From Proteromonas lacertae (Eukaryota; Sar; Bigyra; Opalinata; Proteromonadidae): DNA of 64,000 bases. Below, piece after piece: positions 10,037 through 21,959 of this stretch. The stretch spans positions 1 to 64,000 of the forward strand of contig NGBS01000595.1 of assembly GCA_002245135.1 (NCBI GenBank). Reading direction: 5' to 3'. The translations under genes and the position numbers were made by a program. Position 1 is the first letter of the stretch. Each line of letters begins with the position of its first letter. The notes below the pieces were generated by a model. The model was given only the letters and a program-made list of their open reading frames with translations, was not told the origin of the DNA and made no database searches.

Positions 10037-11032
10037 CTAGAATTTGTGATAATTTTTAATATATTTGCAAAATTTGCATGGCGTAAATATGTAATGTTTC
10101 ATATTTTTATACCAATCTTTTGAATAATTGTAAGGCCAATTTATATATTCACCTAATATCTTTCTATCATTTCTAATTGAATAAACATAATTTATTAATT
10201 CGCTATAATTTTTAAAATCTTTTGCATTAATAATTGAAAAATTAGTTGGATAAAATTTCTCTACATTTCTTGCTCCAAAATATATGGGAATTGATCCTCC
10301 TCTCATGCAATCCCATAATTTTTCTGTTACATAATCATCATCAATAGTATCAGAATGCATTTGTCCCCATTTAACTTGATTAACAGTATTTTCAATTGCC
10401 AAACAGAATTTATAATTTCTTATAAGTAAATATTTTTGATTGGGTAAGTTATCAGGCCATTTAAGATGATTCTTAAACGCTTGACCAAGAATATCTACTT
10501 TCATTTTTCTATTAAACATTTGGCATATTAGATTTCTATATTTGTATGGTTGTCTATAAATAAAGACTATATCTTTTCTTTTCATAAAATCGTCAATTGA
10601 TCTTAGAGATTCTTTTCCTTCATTGATTATGTTAACAATATTATGATAATATGGATATGAGAAATGATGTTTTGATATGAGAAGTTTATAACTTATCAAA
10701 ACATCAAATGAAGTATCTCTTCCACTGCTAATATATAGCATATTTTTCCATCTACTTAATGCTTCTACATTTATTTTTATATTTAAAATGCTATTGTTTT
10801 TTCTTTGAGATAATGATTTTATGTAGCGATTATACATAACAACATTATAGTTATACGTATTGTTTTTACTAATAATACATTTTACATTTCCACAATTATA
10901 TTTAGTATTATTTAGTCCAAACCATTCATCCATATATCTACTATTTATGTATATATTATATAATTTGTTTTTCTTCCAAACTGCAATACAACCAACTATT
11001 AAAACAATAAATATATTTTGCGCTATTGTCAT
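10037..11032 (-). CDS. GT10 alpha-1,3-fucosyltransferase-like protein
   Basis: 331 aa with an N-terminal anchor (residues about 4-18). Residues about 210-260 contain the GT10 signature: FCLAIENTVNQ, DDDYVTEKLWDCMRGGSIPI, then YFGARNVEKFYP. This corresponds to the FxxEN...DYVTEK...G.vPVv.G.....y.P block that binds GDP-fucose. IFIYRQPYKYRNLIC and ILGQAFKNH fit the upstream nucleotide-binding half. Golgi fucosylation is expected. Intact; an ATG at 11032 gives the anchor. Confidence 0.85.
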   Translation of the reverse strand: MTIAQNIFIVLIVGCIAVWKKNKLYNIYINSRYMDEWFGLNNTKYNCGNVKCIISKNNTYNYNVVMYNRYIKSLSQRKNNSILNIKINVEALSRWKNMLYISSGRDTSFDVLISYKLLISKHHFSYPYYHNIVNIINEGKESLRSIDDFMKRKDIVFIYRQPYKYRNLICQMFNRKMKVDILGQAFKNHLKWPDNLPNQKYLLIRNYKFCLAIENTVNQVKWGQMHSDTIDDDYVTEKLWDCMRGGSIPIYFGARNVEKFYPTNFSIINAKDFKNYSELINYVYSIRNDRKILGEYINWPYNYSKDWYKNMKHYIFTPCKFCKYIKNYHKF

Positions 11033-11461
11033 TTACCAATTAAAAATATACAATATATATTGTATTAATAAGCCAATTTTAAAACTACATTTTTATTTTT
11101 TTCTTAATAAAATCAAGATGGTAAATAGTTCTTCTTCAGTATATCTATTTATCTTTTGTAATTTCTTGGAATTTCAAGCAACAGTACATTCATAAGCGAT
11201 CGGTGATCACTACAAGAGGAGTCACAGCAACCAGAAATTACAGAATGTGCTGTTGACAATAACTACCTCCGGAACTTTAGGAATAGCCAATCTTGAATAA
11301 AATGGAAATGAAATAGGAAATGAAAATATGAAATTATTATCTTCACATTTGCATTTATTGAAAGATTATGATATTTAAATGAATGCTTCAAGTATAATGA
11401 TAATGTTAATGTGATATAGAAATGGGATAATCATCAATTGGATTACTCTTAATATTAGTTG
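11033..11461. other. Intergenic; short GC-richer remnant
   Basis: AT-rich except about 11195-11290, a GC-richer patch with no coding potential. It is probably repeat-derived. No promoter motif could be singled out for the divergent genes on either side. Confidence 0.35.
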
Positions 11462-12454
11462 ATGATAATTGTAATTATATTAATTTGTATAATATTGTAT
11501 GTATATATTCAATATTTAAATTTTGATAATAGTAATTTGTTTTTAAATTATTTATTATATAGAGTATTAGATAAATCATTCACAAAAATCATTAAAAATG
11601 AGGCAAAATACTATACTACCTTTAACGATACAGATTTAAACCTACCACACATTATTGACTTTTCTGTAGTAAAAAATATAAAATGTTTTTACAAACCAAA
11701 AATAATCATTGCTGTTTTATCATCTCCTCATAATTTTAAGAAGAGATTTTCATTTAGATATATCAGCAAAAATTATTGTAATGCTAAAACAAAATGCAAA
11801 TTCATTTTCTTTATGGGATCGTCATATTATGAAGATAAAGTATTAATAAACAAAGAAACTGCTGCTTTTAATGATTTAGTACAGTTTTCATTTCAAAATA
11901 GTTATTTAAATTTGACAATTTTGTCTATCATGGCTATAAAGTATTGCTATAGAATCTTTAAATATCTAAATTATTACATTAAGACAGATGACGATGTTTT
12001 AATCAATTATTCTTTGTTATTCAATATTTTAACCAGAATAAATATAAGTAATAACCATGTATTTGGACATTATGATGGTAAATTTACTGTAAACAGAAAT
12101 AAAAACAGTAAAAGCTACATACCTTATTTTCAATATCCATTTAAAGTAAGTCCAGCATATGTATATGGTGGATTAATAATTGTAACACAATCATCATTAC
12201 ATAAAATATATAAAGAAATAAGCAAAAATCATTCATATGTTTGAAAAGAAGATGTAAATTTCGGAATTATATGCAAATGGTGTAATGTGACTGTTTTGCA
12301 ATATCCTTGTTGTGTAGATGCAAAAAATAAAATAAAAGAATGTGTAATAAATAATAATACTAATGCAATTGAAATATACAATAAAATAGATTCTTTCTAT
12401 TGTATAAAACAATTTACAGCAAAATTTCATCAATTATTAGTAAAAGAAATCTAA
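11462..12454 (+). pseudogene. GT31 galactosyltransferase-like gene with premature TGA
   Basis: The frame opens at ATG 11462 with a membrane anchor. It carries GT31 blocks RISKNY, NDLVQFSFQNSYLNLTILS, YIKTDDDVLINY and VSPAYVYGGLIIV. An in-frame TGA at 12242-12244 falls just before KEDVNFGI, the essential EDV-x-G motif. The same frame then runs open to TAA at 12452-12454 and still reads like a GT31 C-terminus with paired cysteines. The TGA is one C-to-T change from CGA (Arg). As read it would yield a protein truncated before the active-site motif. Confidence 0.8.
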
Positions 12455-12607
12455 ATTTTAGTTTAAAATCAGTTAGTGCAAAATATTAATGAAAGGATAA
12501 TAATTAAAATAAATCATATTTTAGCTGATTTTACAGTAAGAAAATAAACTATAGGATTTTATGAAAGGTGGATATATTCTTACAAATATATGGTGATTAT
12601 ATAGTGA

Positions 12608-13348
12608 ATGAAAATATTAATCAATTATATATTTCATTTATTATTACTTACTAACATATGTTTCTTTGTTTTATTTGTAAATGATAATCAAATGTGCATG
12701 TGGTATAATATAAATACAACCACTAATTTTGATACTAATAAAACACATATAATAAATAAATACATTAAAGTATTAAACATGTTACAAGTAAAATACTTTC
12801 TAGGATTTGGCTCTGAATTGGGTAGTTTTAGAAACAAAGGGATAATAAAAAATGATCATGATGTGGATATTCTTATACCAATATGGATGAATTATCACAT
12901 ATTTAAATGTAATTATTATTTGCGCTACTATCCTCAGAAATGTAATATATTTACTAATCCTAATTATAAAATATGTAATAAAACAAGAATAGAATATTTA
13001 TTTATGTTCAAGGAGTACATAGAAAATATAAGTAAATCAAAAAGCGATTATTCATGTAAGTATTGGGGAAAATATGGTTATACTAGTTGTTGGATGTTTA
13101 AATCAGAATATTTATTTTTAGATATTTGGGTGCTAATAGGGAATGAATATGTTTACAATGATATTGATATTTGTAGATGTTCATTTTCTGATAATATTGT
13201 CTATTGTAATAAAAATGCATTGAAATCAATTATTAGATTATATGGCAAAAATTATATGATTCCAAACAAAAAAGGGAGTGGAGATGTATTATGCAAAATA
13301 ATAATCAACCCAAATAGAAATAATTCAATTTTACTTAAAACTAGCTAA
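12608..13348 (+). CDS. LicD/fukutin-like phosphosugar transferase
   Basis: 246 aa with an N-terminal anchor at residues about 8-26. Residues 66-90 (KYFLGFGSELGSFRNKGII, then DHDVDILIP) match the LicD/fukutin nucleotidyltransferase motif G.lLG..R.g..i..D.DvDi. KYGYTSCWMFKSEYLFLDIWV and the late DVDICR-like segment are also typical. Family members transfer phosphocholine or sugar phosphates onto glycans. Several cysteines suggest a lumenal, disulphide-bonded fold. Intact. Confidence 0.8.
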   Translation: MKILINYIFHLLLLTNICFFVLFVNDNQMCMWYNINTTTNFDTNKTHIINKYIKVLNMLQVKYFLGFGSELGSFRNKGIIKNDHDVDILIPIWMNYHIFKCNYYLRYYPQKCNIFTNPNYKICNKTRIEYLFMFKEYIENISKSKSDYSCKYWGKYGYTSCWMFKSEYLFLDIWVLIGNEYVYNDIDICRCSFSDNIVYCNKNALKSIIRLYGKNYMIPNKKGSGDVLCKIIINPNRNNSILLKTS

Positions 13349-13689
13349 ATTATCTAAATTAGTATTACTAAAAGTCATATGGCTCCAGAAGGACGTCCTT
13401 ATAGGTAACTCAATATGTAAAAGAACTAAATTTATCATATATTTTTGTTTAAAAGAGAAAAAATGAAAATAAAAAGGACAGAAGTAGTTATTTTCTTATT
13501 TTGAGTATTATATTCATTAAATAATAATTATTATATTGAATTCAATAGACAAAAACTAATAAAAGTATGGTATTAAAAATTATAAATTAATATAATTAAT
13601 AATAAGGACTATTTAATATGTTGTATTTCTCATTTTCACTATCGCTTATGTCTATATCCAAATCAACACTTTCTGAGTTATCATCTTCT

Positions 13690-14732
13690 CTAATATCATC
13701 ATTAGTGCATCTCCATTATCATTATCTGAGTTAAATGGAAATTCGTATTAAAATATAAAAACTCCTTATAGATTAATACATTATAATTTTTAAACTTGTT
13801 CTCAGTAATCATAATTCTATTCATCGCTTTTTTCTCCTTCATTGACATATTGATAATATCCATTCTTACTTTTTGTATGATATTAAAACTTTCTGAAAGA
13901 GATGTATTATCTCTACTTAGAATTTGAATTTTTGAAGATAGGTAGTTGGTAATATTCTGTATTTCGACTATCATTTCCATTTTATCAAGGTGTAGTATTT
14001 TATGGCGTATTTCTCTATTTCTTCTCTTCCCTCAAATAACTGTGGATCTGTTTGAACCCATATTGGAGCTAATTCATTCTCAATAGCGATTTGTAAATCT
14101 TCTTTATTTAAATGCTGGATTTTTGAATTTACATCTAACGATTCTAATTTCAAATCTTTTATATCACGTAGTCTAAATGCAGAATCTGGAGCTATCCATA
14201 AAGGATTTTCACCTAAATCTTCAGCTTCTTCTGGTTGACCTTGACTTTCTTTAATTATTATCTGTTAGAGATATCTATTTGCTATTCCAGCCTTCATATT
14301 TTTCAATTTATCTAAATCACTTTCTTCTTCTCCTTTCTATGAACTCCATACTTCAATAGCTGCTCTTGGATGATGAAGTGAATATAATCTTGATCATAAT
14401 ATGTGACGGAAACAATTCCATCACTGGATTTCTTAAAAGCAGTAAATTTGATTTGTAGTTTATTTTCAATAATCAGGAATAAAACTAAATTCTTCCATAC
14501 TTGTCTGATATAATAATCTAACATGTAAATCATGACTAAATTTAACATTCTTTGTTTCGATTGTTAACAGAAATTTACCATAAAGTGGACCATCTCTTGG
14601 AGCAACATTCCACACTAATGGAATCTCCTTATACAAATTATATTCTTTTAAAGAATAGAGAGGATCAATTTGATAGTTTTTCAGTCTTCTTCTACTCTAC
14701 AGCAAAATACAACAATACAACCTTCTTTAATA
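13690..14732 (-). pseudogene. Decayed minus-strand gene, unrecognised
   Basis: Three overlapping minus-strand stretches (14548-14312, 14250-13971, 13980-13702) in different frames read like one protein with frameshifts. The middle part contains ENPLWIAPDSAFRLRDIKDL and IENELAPIWVQTDPQLFEG. No stretch matches a family I can name. The upstream (5') end coincides with the TIR element boundary at 14733, so the insertion may have cut it. The downstream end has a short acidic, coiled-coil-like region. Confidence 0.4.
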
Positions 14733-15179
14733 AACTCTTTTACTAAATAATTATAAAAAGAATGATACAAACACCAGCTCCAATTCCTTTTGAGACACTT
14801 TTTACAATAGCACATAAACCTGCCATTCTAAGGGGGTTTAATGCAGTAGGTGTTACTAAATCACTCCTTTCTGGTTTTGAGACAACAGGAGCTTCTGGTA
14901 TTTTTTCTGTGTTTGAAGTTTTTTCATGTGGTGTTCTTTGCATGATAGCCAATTGTATTTCAAAAGAAATAGATTGAGAAAGTTACAAGCTTAGAATCAA
15001 GCCTACATTATTATAAAAATCAATTATTTTTTATGAAAATATCATAACAGATGTATATTATTTGGATAAACAGTGTGCTATTTAATATGATAATAATAAC
15101 TCAATAAATTTCTCTAATTGTTATATGATTTCTTGTAAATCTAAGTATTACCTACTTATTGCATTTACCTGCTTAAAAT

Positions 15180-15513
15180 TTATTTTGAAAAGCAGGCTTG
15201 AATGAGGCTTGAATAGATTTTTTATTTTTTCGTTTTTAAGTGTCTTAACATCTAAATATGTGTGATTTAATTGCTTAAACTAATGTATTTTTAACTCTAG
15301 TAGTGATTGAAACAAAATAATTAAAAATAAAATTATAATTGTTTTCAATATGTTGGGATAAAGTTCAAAAAAATATATATCGCAGATGTAGCTTATATGA
15401 CAAAGTAAGATTATATTTGCATATAACTCGCCATCAAACCACACACTATCATTTACGAATTGAAAAAAGTCTTCTTAACGCTCAACGGCGCATTTAGATC
15501 AACGGCGCACAAC
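15180..15513. mobile_element. Foldback element fragment, centre plus right arm (family F4)
   Basis: It starts with the central motif GGCTTGAATGAGGCTTG at 15195-15211 and ends in the terminal sequence GGCGCACAAC at 15513. About 270 bp are nearly identical to 43990-44260. The matching left arm is missing. Confidence 0.75.
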
Positions 15514-16030
15514 AGCATCCTTTTCAAATTTTGCCCTATTTTTGCCCCTTTTTTTCAGCTGAAAAGAAGCCTGCCCCTTACTGCTCGGGCATAGTAATAT
15601 TACCATGTGTTATGCTGTAGTATATTTTTTCTGATTTTTGTTATAACTTTTCCATATTATCATCTAGATATACTAACATATGTTAAAAAGGATATATTAT
15701 TGTGTATTATAACATAATAGTCATCTACTTTTCTTATGATTATATAATATCATATTTTTATACATATATACTAATTTTATAGATTATACATACTGTATAT
15801 CATATTCTGATATGCATATATATACATTATGTACATTTCAAGGTGATTTACGTGATTGAACATAAATGTAATTTATATAATAAATAATTTTGTATATTAC
15901 ACATATATCATATAGATAATTAAGAAGTATAGAATGGGTATTTTCAGTTAATTTATAATCAATAGTACTTGTAATGATAATAACATAATATATTTCATAA
16001 ACTAATAGAAAAACTATTTCGAATTATTAT

Positions 16031-16668
16031 TTGGTATATTTTGTATACTACTTAATGTATATCAAGCAATTATTTGAATACTTAGAAAATGGATTGAGAA
16101 TTTCGAGCTATCATTTTGCATTTCAATTTTATATGGGTAAAACGAGAGATGCTGTGTATAGATACTTTAATGAAGATGTTGTGTTAAAGAAACCCCTTGA
16201 AAAATACAACAGAATTCAATGCAGAATGTGCAAGGCAATGATTATTGCTCATTGCACTAATTTGAAACGTCATTACAAAAAGTATAAATATATTTATTAT
16301 ATATATTAAATTAGATGTAATGAAAAGCTAATCCAATCAAAACTTACAGAATTGAGATATGATTTCGTATCACAATATTATCGGAAGAAGATATACCAGA
16401 AATTAAAGAATGCTACAAGATTGCAAAATATATTTCCACAAATATACACTTATTATGCAAAGATTCATCTACATTAAATGATGGTTTCAGAATATTGACC
16501 AAAATCAAAAGAAAGTTAATGAAAAGGTCATCAAGTGAAAAAGAACTTATTAAAGACATTATAAAAAAAGAGACTAGACATGCAAACTACAGCATTTTAG
16601 CTCTATATGACTTTTTAGACATAAACAGTAAACATAAATTTTCAGACATGGAGAAGGATAATATATAA
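16031..16668 (+). pseudogene. hAT-like transposase remnant (BED zinc finger plus later fragment)
   Basis: The first part reads AVYRYFNEDVVLKK then IQCRMCKAMIIAHCTNLKRH, a BED-type zinc finger (C-x2-C...N-L-x2-H) as found at the N-terminus of hAT transposases. After stops the sequence resumes with IPEIKECYKIAKYISTNIH and ILALYDFLDINSKHKF, reminiscent of the region before the hAT dimerisation domain. The frame is broken and lacks the catalytic core. Confidence 0.45.
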
Positions 16669-16754
16669 AGATATATATTATCTAAATTCAATTTCTGTGT
16701 TATTATTCACTTTTGAAACTTGTATAATATAATAACACATGTTATTTCAAATGT

Positions 16755-17250
16755 AACACAATGGAATATTATAAATGTGCATTAGAAATATCATTAACAA
16801 ATGTAACTTTATACTACATTATGTTATTCCAACATAGTATGAATTAGATAGTTCCAATATGAAAAAGCTATAGAAATTTCTGGTGGAGATGCTCAAAAAA
16901 GTAATTGTTACTATAGTATTGGATTATGTTATTTGAATCTTGTATATATGATTTATTCATATATATTTAATATTGATAAATATAACTGTGTTAAAAGTAT
17001 AGCTGATAGATATTATGAAATTGTATTAAGTTTATTACTATTTAATGAATAGGATGACTTTAAAAAAGCATTAGAATATTTAAAATTTGCTTTAGAAAAC
17101 GCATCAACAAAAACAGAAAAATATCAATGTAATTACAATATTAGCACATGTTATTATTACAATGTATAAACATATGTAATTTGTTATTAAAATAGGATGA
17201 GATTGAAGAAGCAAAGAAATACTTAGATTTACAAGAAATTATATAACAAT
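16755..17250 (+). pseudogene. TPR-repeat protein fragment with mini-introns
   Basis: Consecutive pieces read as tetratricopeptide helices: YEKAIEISGGDAQKSNCYYS with IGLCYLNL, then DDFKKALEYLKFALENAS with YNISTCYYYN, then DEIEEAKKYLDLQ. A 32-nt intron of the local type (GTATAA...AATAG) fits between the last two. The fragment lies inside the TIR element and its last exon runs into the right arm. It may be a captured host gene piece. No complete gene is present. Confidence 0.45.
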
Positions 17251-17691
17251 TAGAGAAATTTATTGAGTTATTATTATCATATTAAATAGCACACTGTTTA
17301 TCCAAATAATATACATCTGTTATGATATTTTCATAAAAAATAATTGATTTTTATAATAATGTAGGCTTGATTCTAAGCTTGTAACTTTCTCAATCTATTT
17401 CTTTTGAAATACAATTGGCTATCATGCAAAGAACACCACATGAAAAAACTTCAAACACAGAAAAAATACCAGAAGCTCCTGTTGTCTCAAAACCAGAAAG
17501 GAGTGATTTAGTAACACCTACTGCATTAAACCCCCTTAGAATGGCAGGTTTATGTGCTATTGTAAAAAGTGTCTCAAAAGGAATTGGAGCTGGTGTTTGT
17601 ATCATTCTTTTTATAATTATTTAGTAAAAGAGTTCATTAAAACCATTTTGTTAAACCTTTCTTTTAAAACCAATAATAATTCTTTAATGCA

Positions 17692-18549
17692 ATGATATTA
17701 GTAAAATACATATTCTTTCTTTTTATAATTTCATTTACATATAATAGAATTTATAATAAAAACATTTGTCCTATTGCTTATGAAGTACTAGCTACAGGTT
17801 CATCTTCTAATCATTTTAATCTACTTTTACTAATGTTATATAGAATTTATGAAATTGAAAGCAATAAATGTTTGGTGATTTGGAATTTAGGACTTACATT
17901 TCAACAAAAAAATTGGTTATTAAATGCAGAAAAATATTTAAAAAAAATGAAAGGCGATATTCGTGTATATAATTTTGATTTTAATTACAGCAATTATCCT
18001 CCTCATTTTAATATAAATATAAAAGCTGGGTATTATGCATGGAAGCCTTATGCAGTGTATAATACTTATAAAATGTTTAAAAGAAATATTCCATGGTTGG
18101 ATGCTGGATGCTTCATTAAAAGTAAATTAAATTATGAATATAATGAAATAAAGAATAAAAAAGTATGGTCAATTAGTCAAGCTTCAACTATAAAAAGATG
18201 GACTTACATTAATCTATTTCATATGCTAGATTCTGATGAAACTATATACAATAAGACTATGTGTGCTGGAGGTGTTATTGGGTTATATTATCCTTCATTA
18301 TTAGTTAAACATATAATGGATTTATGGACTGCTTGCGCCTTACTAAAGAAATGCATATCACCTGATGGATCAAGTATTAAGAACCACAGATATGATCAAA
18401 GTATTATATCTATATTATTTTATCAGCATAATTTGAGTTGCGAAAAAATAGATCCTATAAATTTTGTTACTCATTTTGATTCGAAATACAAATCATATCA
18501 TAATCATAAATATGAAAAATATTTAAAGAAAATTAAAGTTGATAAATGA
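17692..18549 (+). CDS. Secretory glycosyltransferase-like protein (resembles DUF1647-type)
   Basis: 285 aa with a signal anchor at residues about 3-18. Core features are YEVLATGSSSNHFNLLLLML, WNLGLTF, KAGYYAWKPYAVYNTY (about 112-127), IPWLDAGCFIKS (about 133-144) and a late YDQSIISILFY. This ordering (WKP, then W-x-D-AG) recalls secreted sugar-transfer proteins described mostly in nematodes and protists. The match is by eye. The gene starts 58 bp after the TIR element and appears intact. Confidence 0.55.
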   Translation: MILVKYIFFLFIISFTYNRIYNKNICPIAYEVLATGSSSNHFNLLLLMLYRIYEIESNKCLVIWNLGLTFQQKNWLLNAEKYLKKMKGDIRVYNFDFNYSNYPPHFNINIKAGYYAWKPYAVYNTYKMFKRNIPWLDAGCFIKSKLNYEYNEIKNKKVWSISQASTIKRWTYINLFHMLDSDETIYNKTMCAGGVIGLYYPSLLVKHIMDLWTACALLKKCISPDGSSIKNHRYDQSIISILFYQHNLSCEKIDPINFVTHFDSKYKSYHNHKYEKYLKKIKVDK

Positions 18550-18689
18550 ATTAATGTTTCATATATACAATAATAATTATCATTAAATGATGAAATTTCC
18601 AATACTATAATTCTGTTATATTCCTTACAATTTTCCACTCTAGTTTTTATGACTATTGGGGGATTGATATACATTAATTCCAATATATA

Positions 18690-20430
18690 TTGTATATATA
18701 TGGACTTAAGCCACATGTCACAAAGTCCTTACGAGTTTTCTAGGGGTTCATCCCTTTCTAGATTCACAATTGACTTTTACAGAGCTTTCATCGATTGCAT
18801 CTATAAATCTCGTAAAGTCAACTGTGACTCTAGAAAGGGACGGACTCCTAGAAAACTCGTTAGGACTCTGTGACATGTGGCCAAAGTCCCATCTTACTCA
18901 GTCCCAAGAGATTCTATTATCATCATCCTCCTTCCATATCATCGATAGCAATCCAGACTCTATGAACATCTCCGGTATTGATCAATTTCCTTACCTTTGT
19001 AACTTCTTGCTTTACTTACTCACGCACTTACCATGGTAAGAGATCAACAGTCCATTTCATTAACAATTTCAATATCAATACAATGGAGTCATCGATAAGG
19101 AGGACGTGGATAGATACGTGAAGGTTACCTGGAGATGTCTTCTTAGATTTACTAAGCTTTACAACTCACATAACGATCTTGAGAATTGCCTCAGACAAGG
19201 GGAACTTAGCTACAGTCCTTGACTGACCTTATCATGAAAGATCGCGATGACTTACTAGCTGCTTGATATAGAAGTCCCAATGGTTGTTTGCTTGGAGCCG
19301 ACATCGTTGACATTTATGGGAACTACTCCATCATCCGTACTAAGCTCTCTAAACTCCGTGAATACCGACTCCTGCAGCTCTATAATGATTTAGCCATTCC
19401 ACTTTCTGAATCCTTTAACTACCTGGAGATGATCATTGATGATGCTGATGGCTTCCAGAGATCCCTGGACAATGCAGAATCCCTAATCGACTCCTTTTCT
19501 TATTATTGATAATAACATTTGCATAGTTATTTTGTCTTGTTTTGGGTTACAACTTCAAGGTCATCTTCTTGAAGTTAACTTCTTGGAGTTGACTTCTCGG
19601 GAGCTTCCATCTTATTCAGCTCTTTAAGTTAAAGGCCTTTGAACTCCTTGGTTTATTGCTATTAATCATCCTCATATCACATCATTGTAAAGACCGAAGT
19701 TGTAAGGCTTAACTAACAACTACGGGCGTTCCATTGCTTACCAAGGTAATGATCGTGACTATTGTGAAGAGGCCAATGAAGGTAACTACAATACTTCCGA
19801 GGAAGCAGCACTATCTACAACAACACTTACTACAAGTCCAACTCCACTTAGCAAAGTTGAAACAGAGAAGGAAGATACCAATGATTCCAATTGCCATCAC
19901 GTTAGTCAGGAACATAAACATTAGCAGGTCTTTCTCGTATAAGTAATTGATGGCATCTACGATCAGTCGGAGGATGATATTCATGTTGGGACTTGATATT
20001 GCTAGGTCAAGAGAATTTACTAACTAGCTGATGATGGATTGAATGTAGCTCCTTGACTTTACCTATCCTTCAGTACCTTGCCTATTGCTTATCTGGTTTT
20101 CACCTTCCTTGAGTTGATTGTAGTGATCTCCATCGACTTGTTCATCATTGTCTTGATCATGATCCCAGCTCCTAGTTCTTATTGACTCCGATCATCTTAA
20201 ATAGCTTTTGGAATCCACGCTTTACTCGATTGATGAACGTTTCCTAATGCACTTCCTCGGAGCTGATTACCTCGGTATTGTCTGGCTTTACTATCACCGA
20301 TAAGTTCGTGTGTATGGGATAGTCCTTGAGTATAACTTCATCAAAAGCACCTTCCTGGGAGGCTTGATTAGCAAATTGATCCTCTTGGAATGATCTGTTG
20401 ATCCCAGAGTTGATGAAGCAAGACAAAAAG
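18690..20430. repeat. GC-richer repeat-derived block with a 190-bp hairpin
   Basis: Composition shifts sharply upward in GC. Positions 18702-18891 form a long imperfect palindrome: arms of about 80 bp begin ATGGACTT...CCACATGTCAC and end GTGACATGTGG...AAGTCCCAT, around a loop near 18785-18815. Downstream, 19070-19509 reads as a broken protein of unknown type (GADIVDIYGNYSIIRTKLSK, then SESFNYLEMIIDDADGF) with a frameshift and a stop. Related sequence recurs near 22.3 kb and 26.5 kb. It is probably a decayed transposable element. Confidence 0.55.
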
Positions 20431-20516
20431 ATTGGCTTTTGTTATTTAAAAGAAAAATACACAAAATAAAAAGAAATTCAAAAAAATATTTTCAGCCTTT
20501 TTGCTAAACCAGAATA

Positions 20517-21915
20517 ATGACTAATATTTATTCATATAAAACAGAAAGTATTCTTTTTATTATTTTTTTTATATTTGCATTTAATTCTATTAATAATAAC
20601 CATAAAAAAGTACTAAATTTATGTAAAAGTATTGTTGGAAAAGTGAAATATAAAACTTCAAGACAGTCATGCAAATTAAACTGCAAAATAGAAACAAATT
20701 ATTCATTTCCTAAATATACAAACGATTCTTGTTTTATAAAACATTTATATAAAATAAAACATGAAAAATATTATTCTCTATATAACCTCAATATATCCCA
20801 TTATTCATATGAAAATAAGTTAATATATTCTTAATTTATAAACGTATCTATAAAAAATATAGTATTAGAAAAATAGTTACTTTTACACTAATTATATGGC
20901 AATTCTCTTTTACTATTCAATAAAAGATTTTGTTATAAACTTTACTGTTATTAACAATGCCCTTAATAGAGTAATAGATGATGATCATTTAAATGTAAAT
21001 ATATATTTATATGATGCTTTATCAAGATATCGGTTTTCAAGACAAATGGTATATACTAAAAATTATTTAATTGATCTTTCTAAAAAATATGAACTATATG
21101 AGATGATGAAATATCATACTATTGGAATTAATTCACCTTTAAATTATAGAGCATTAATCAATGGAAAAAATTCAGTATCATTATTTAAGTGGTATAAGCT
21201 TAATAACTATACAATTGCTTCGTTACCAGGTTATTATGATTTAAATTTAAACTTGTGTGGTAGTAGCAATAAAAAATATGTAGATTATAATGTTCAATTA
21301 TTCAAAAGCTGGAGTGATAGATATTTATTTGGAAGTTCAAAAAGGTGTTTAGGTAATAAGCATATACATGAGCATCAATTACAATTTTTAGAATTACTAT
21401 ATTCTTCATCTTATAACAACAAAAATCCAATTTTTTCATTTACCACATTTATGGAATCACATGATTCATCATTTTTATCATTATTAAGAATGGATAAAGA
21501 TTTTGCTAATCATTTATCTAAATTAGAAAAGAATTATATATTAAATAAAACTGTAACAATAATAATGAGTGATCATGGAATTCATTATGGAAAATATTAT
21601 GATACTTTAGTATTGCGTTTATATTATTTTCTATTAGTTTGGAAAACATGATAGAGCACTTCCGCTGTTTATAATAGTATAATACTACCATTTAATTGTA
21701 GATTTTCCCAAAATGGTATATCAATAAGAAAAAAACTTCGACAATAATTTAAGAACAAATCAAAATATATTCGTAACCGCATATGAAATACATAATATGT
21801 TAGTAGATATTATTAAAAGTAAGATTATTATCAAAGATAGCCTGCTAAACAAGTTAGACTACAGAAGAAATTGTAGTATGTATAAAATTATAGGAGGATG
21901 TTATTGCTTGTAGAA
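20517..21915 (+). pseudogene. DUF229-like (alkaline phosphatase/sulfatase superfamily) gene, broken
   Basis: ORF 20517-20834 carries the membrane anchor and a cysteine-containing stem. 20896-21651 carries LYDALSRYRFSRQM, YHTIGINSPLNYRALINGK, FSFTTFMESHDSSFLSLLRM and VTIIMSDHGIHYGKYYD, the DUF229 landmarks with the metal-binding DHG. A frameshift near 21640 moves the C-terminal part (RALPLFIIV, FVTAYEIHNMLVDII) to another frame, which also has stops. At least two frame breaks make it a pseudogene as read. The family would act on glycan phosphate or sulphate esters. Confidence 0.7.
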
Positions 21916-21959
21916 TTATTAAGTAATTTTTATGAAAAATAAACTAACTGAATTAACTA

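Larger units (their letters stand above)
14733..17634. mobile_element. TIR transposon with about 417-bp inverted repeats
   Basis: Left arm 14733-15150 is the near-perfect reverse complement of right arm 17218-17634, so open frames in the two arms are mirror copies and not genes. Flanks ttTaATaaa and ttCATTaaa are a 7/9 match, compatible with an old 9-bp target duplication of Mutator-like type, but weak. The interior holds a foldback arm (15180-15513), a hAT-like transposase remnant and a TPR gene fragment. This could be a composite or gene-carrying element. No intact transposase is visible. Confidence 0.75.

Noticed and set aside
14743-17624. Mirror-image ORFs 14743-14952, 14762-14977, 17390-17605 and 17415-17624 as small genes
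   Set aside because: They are the two strands of the inverted repeats of one transposon, open in several frames by chance, with no recognisable protein.
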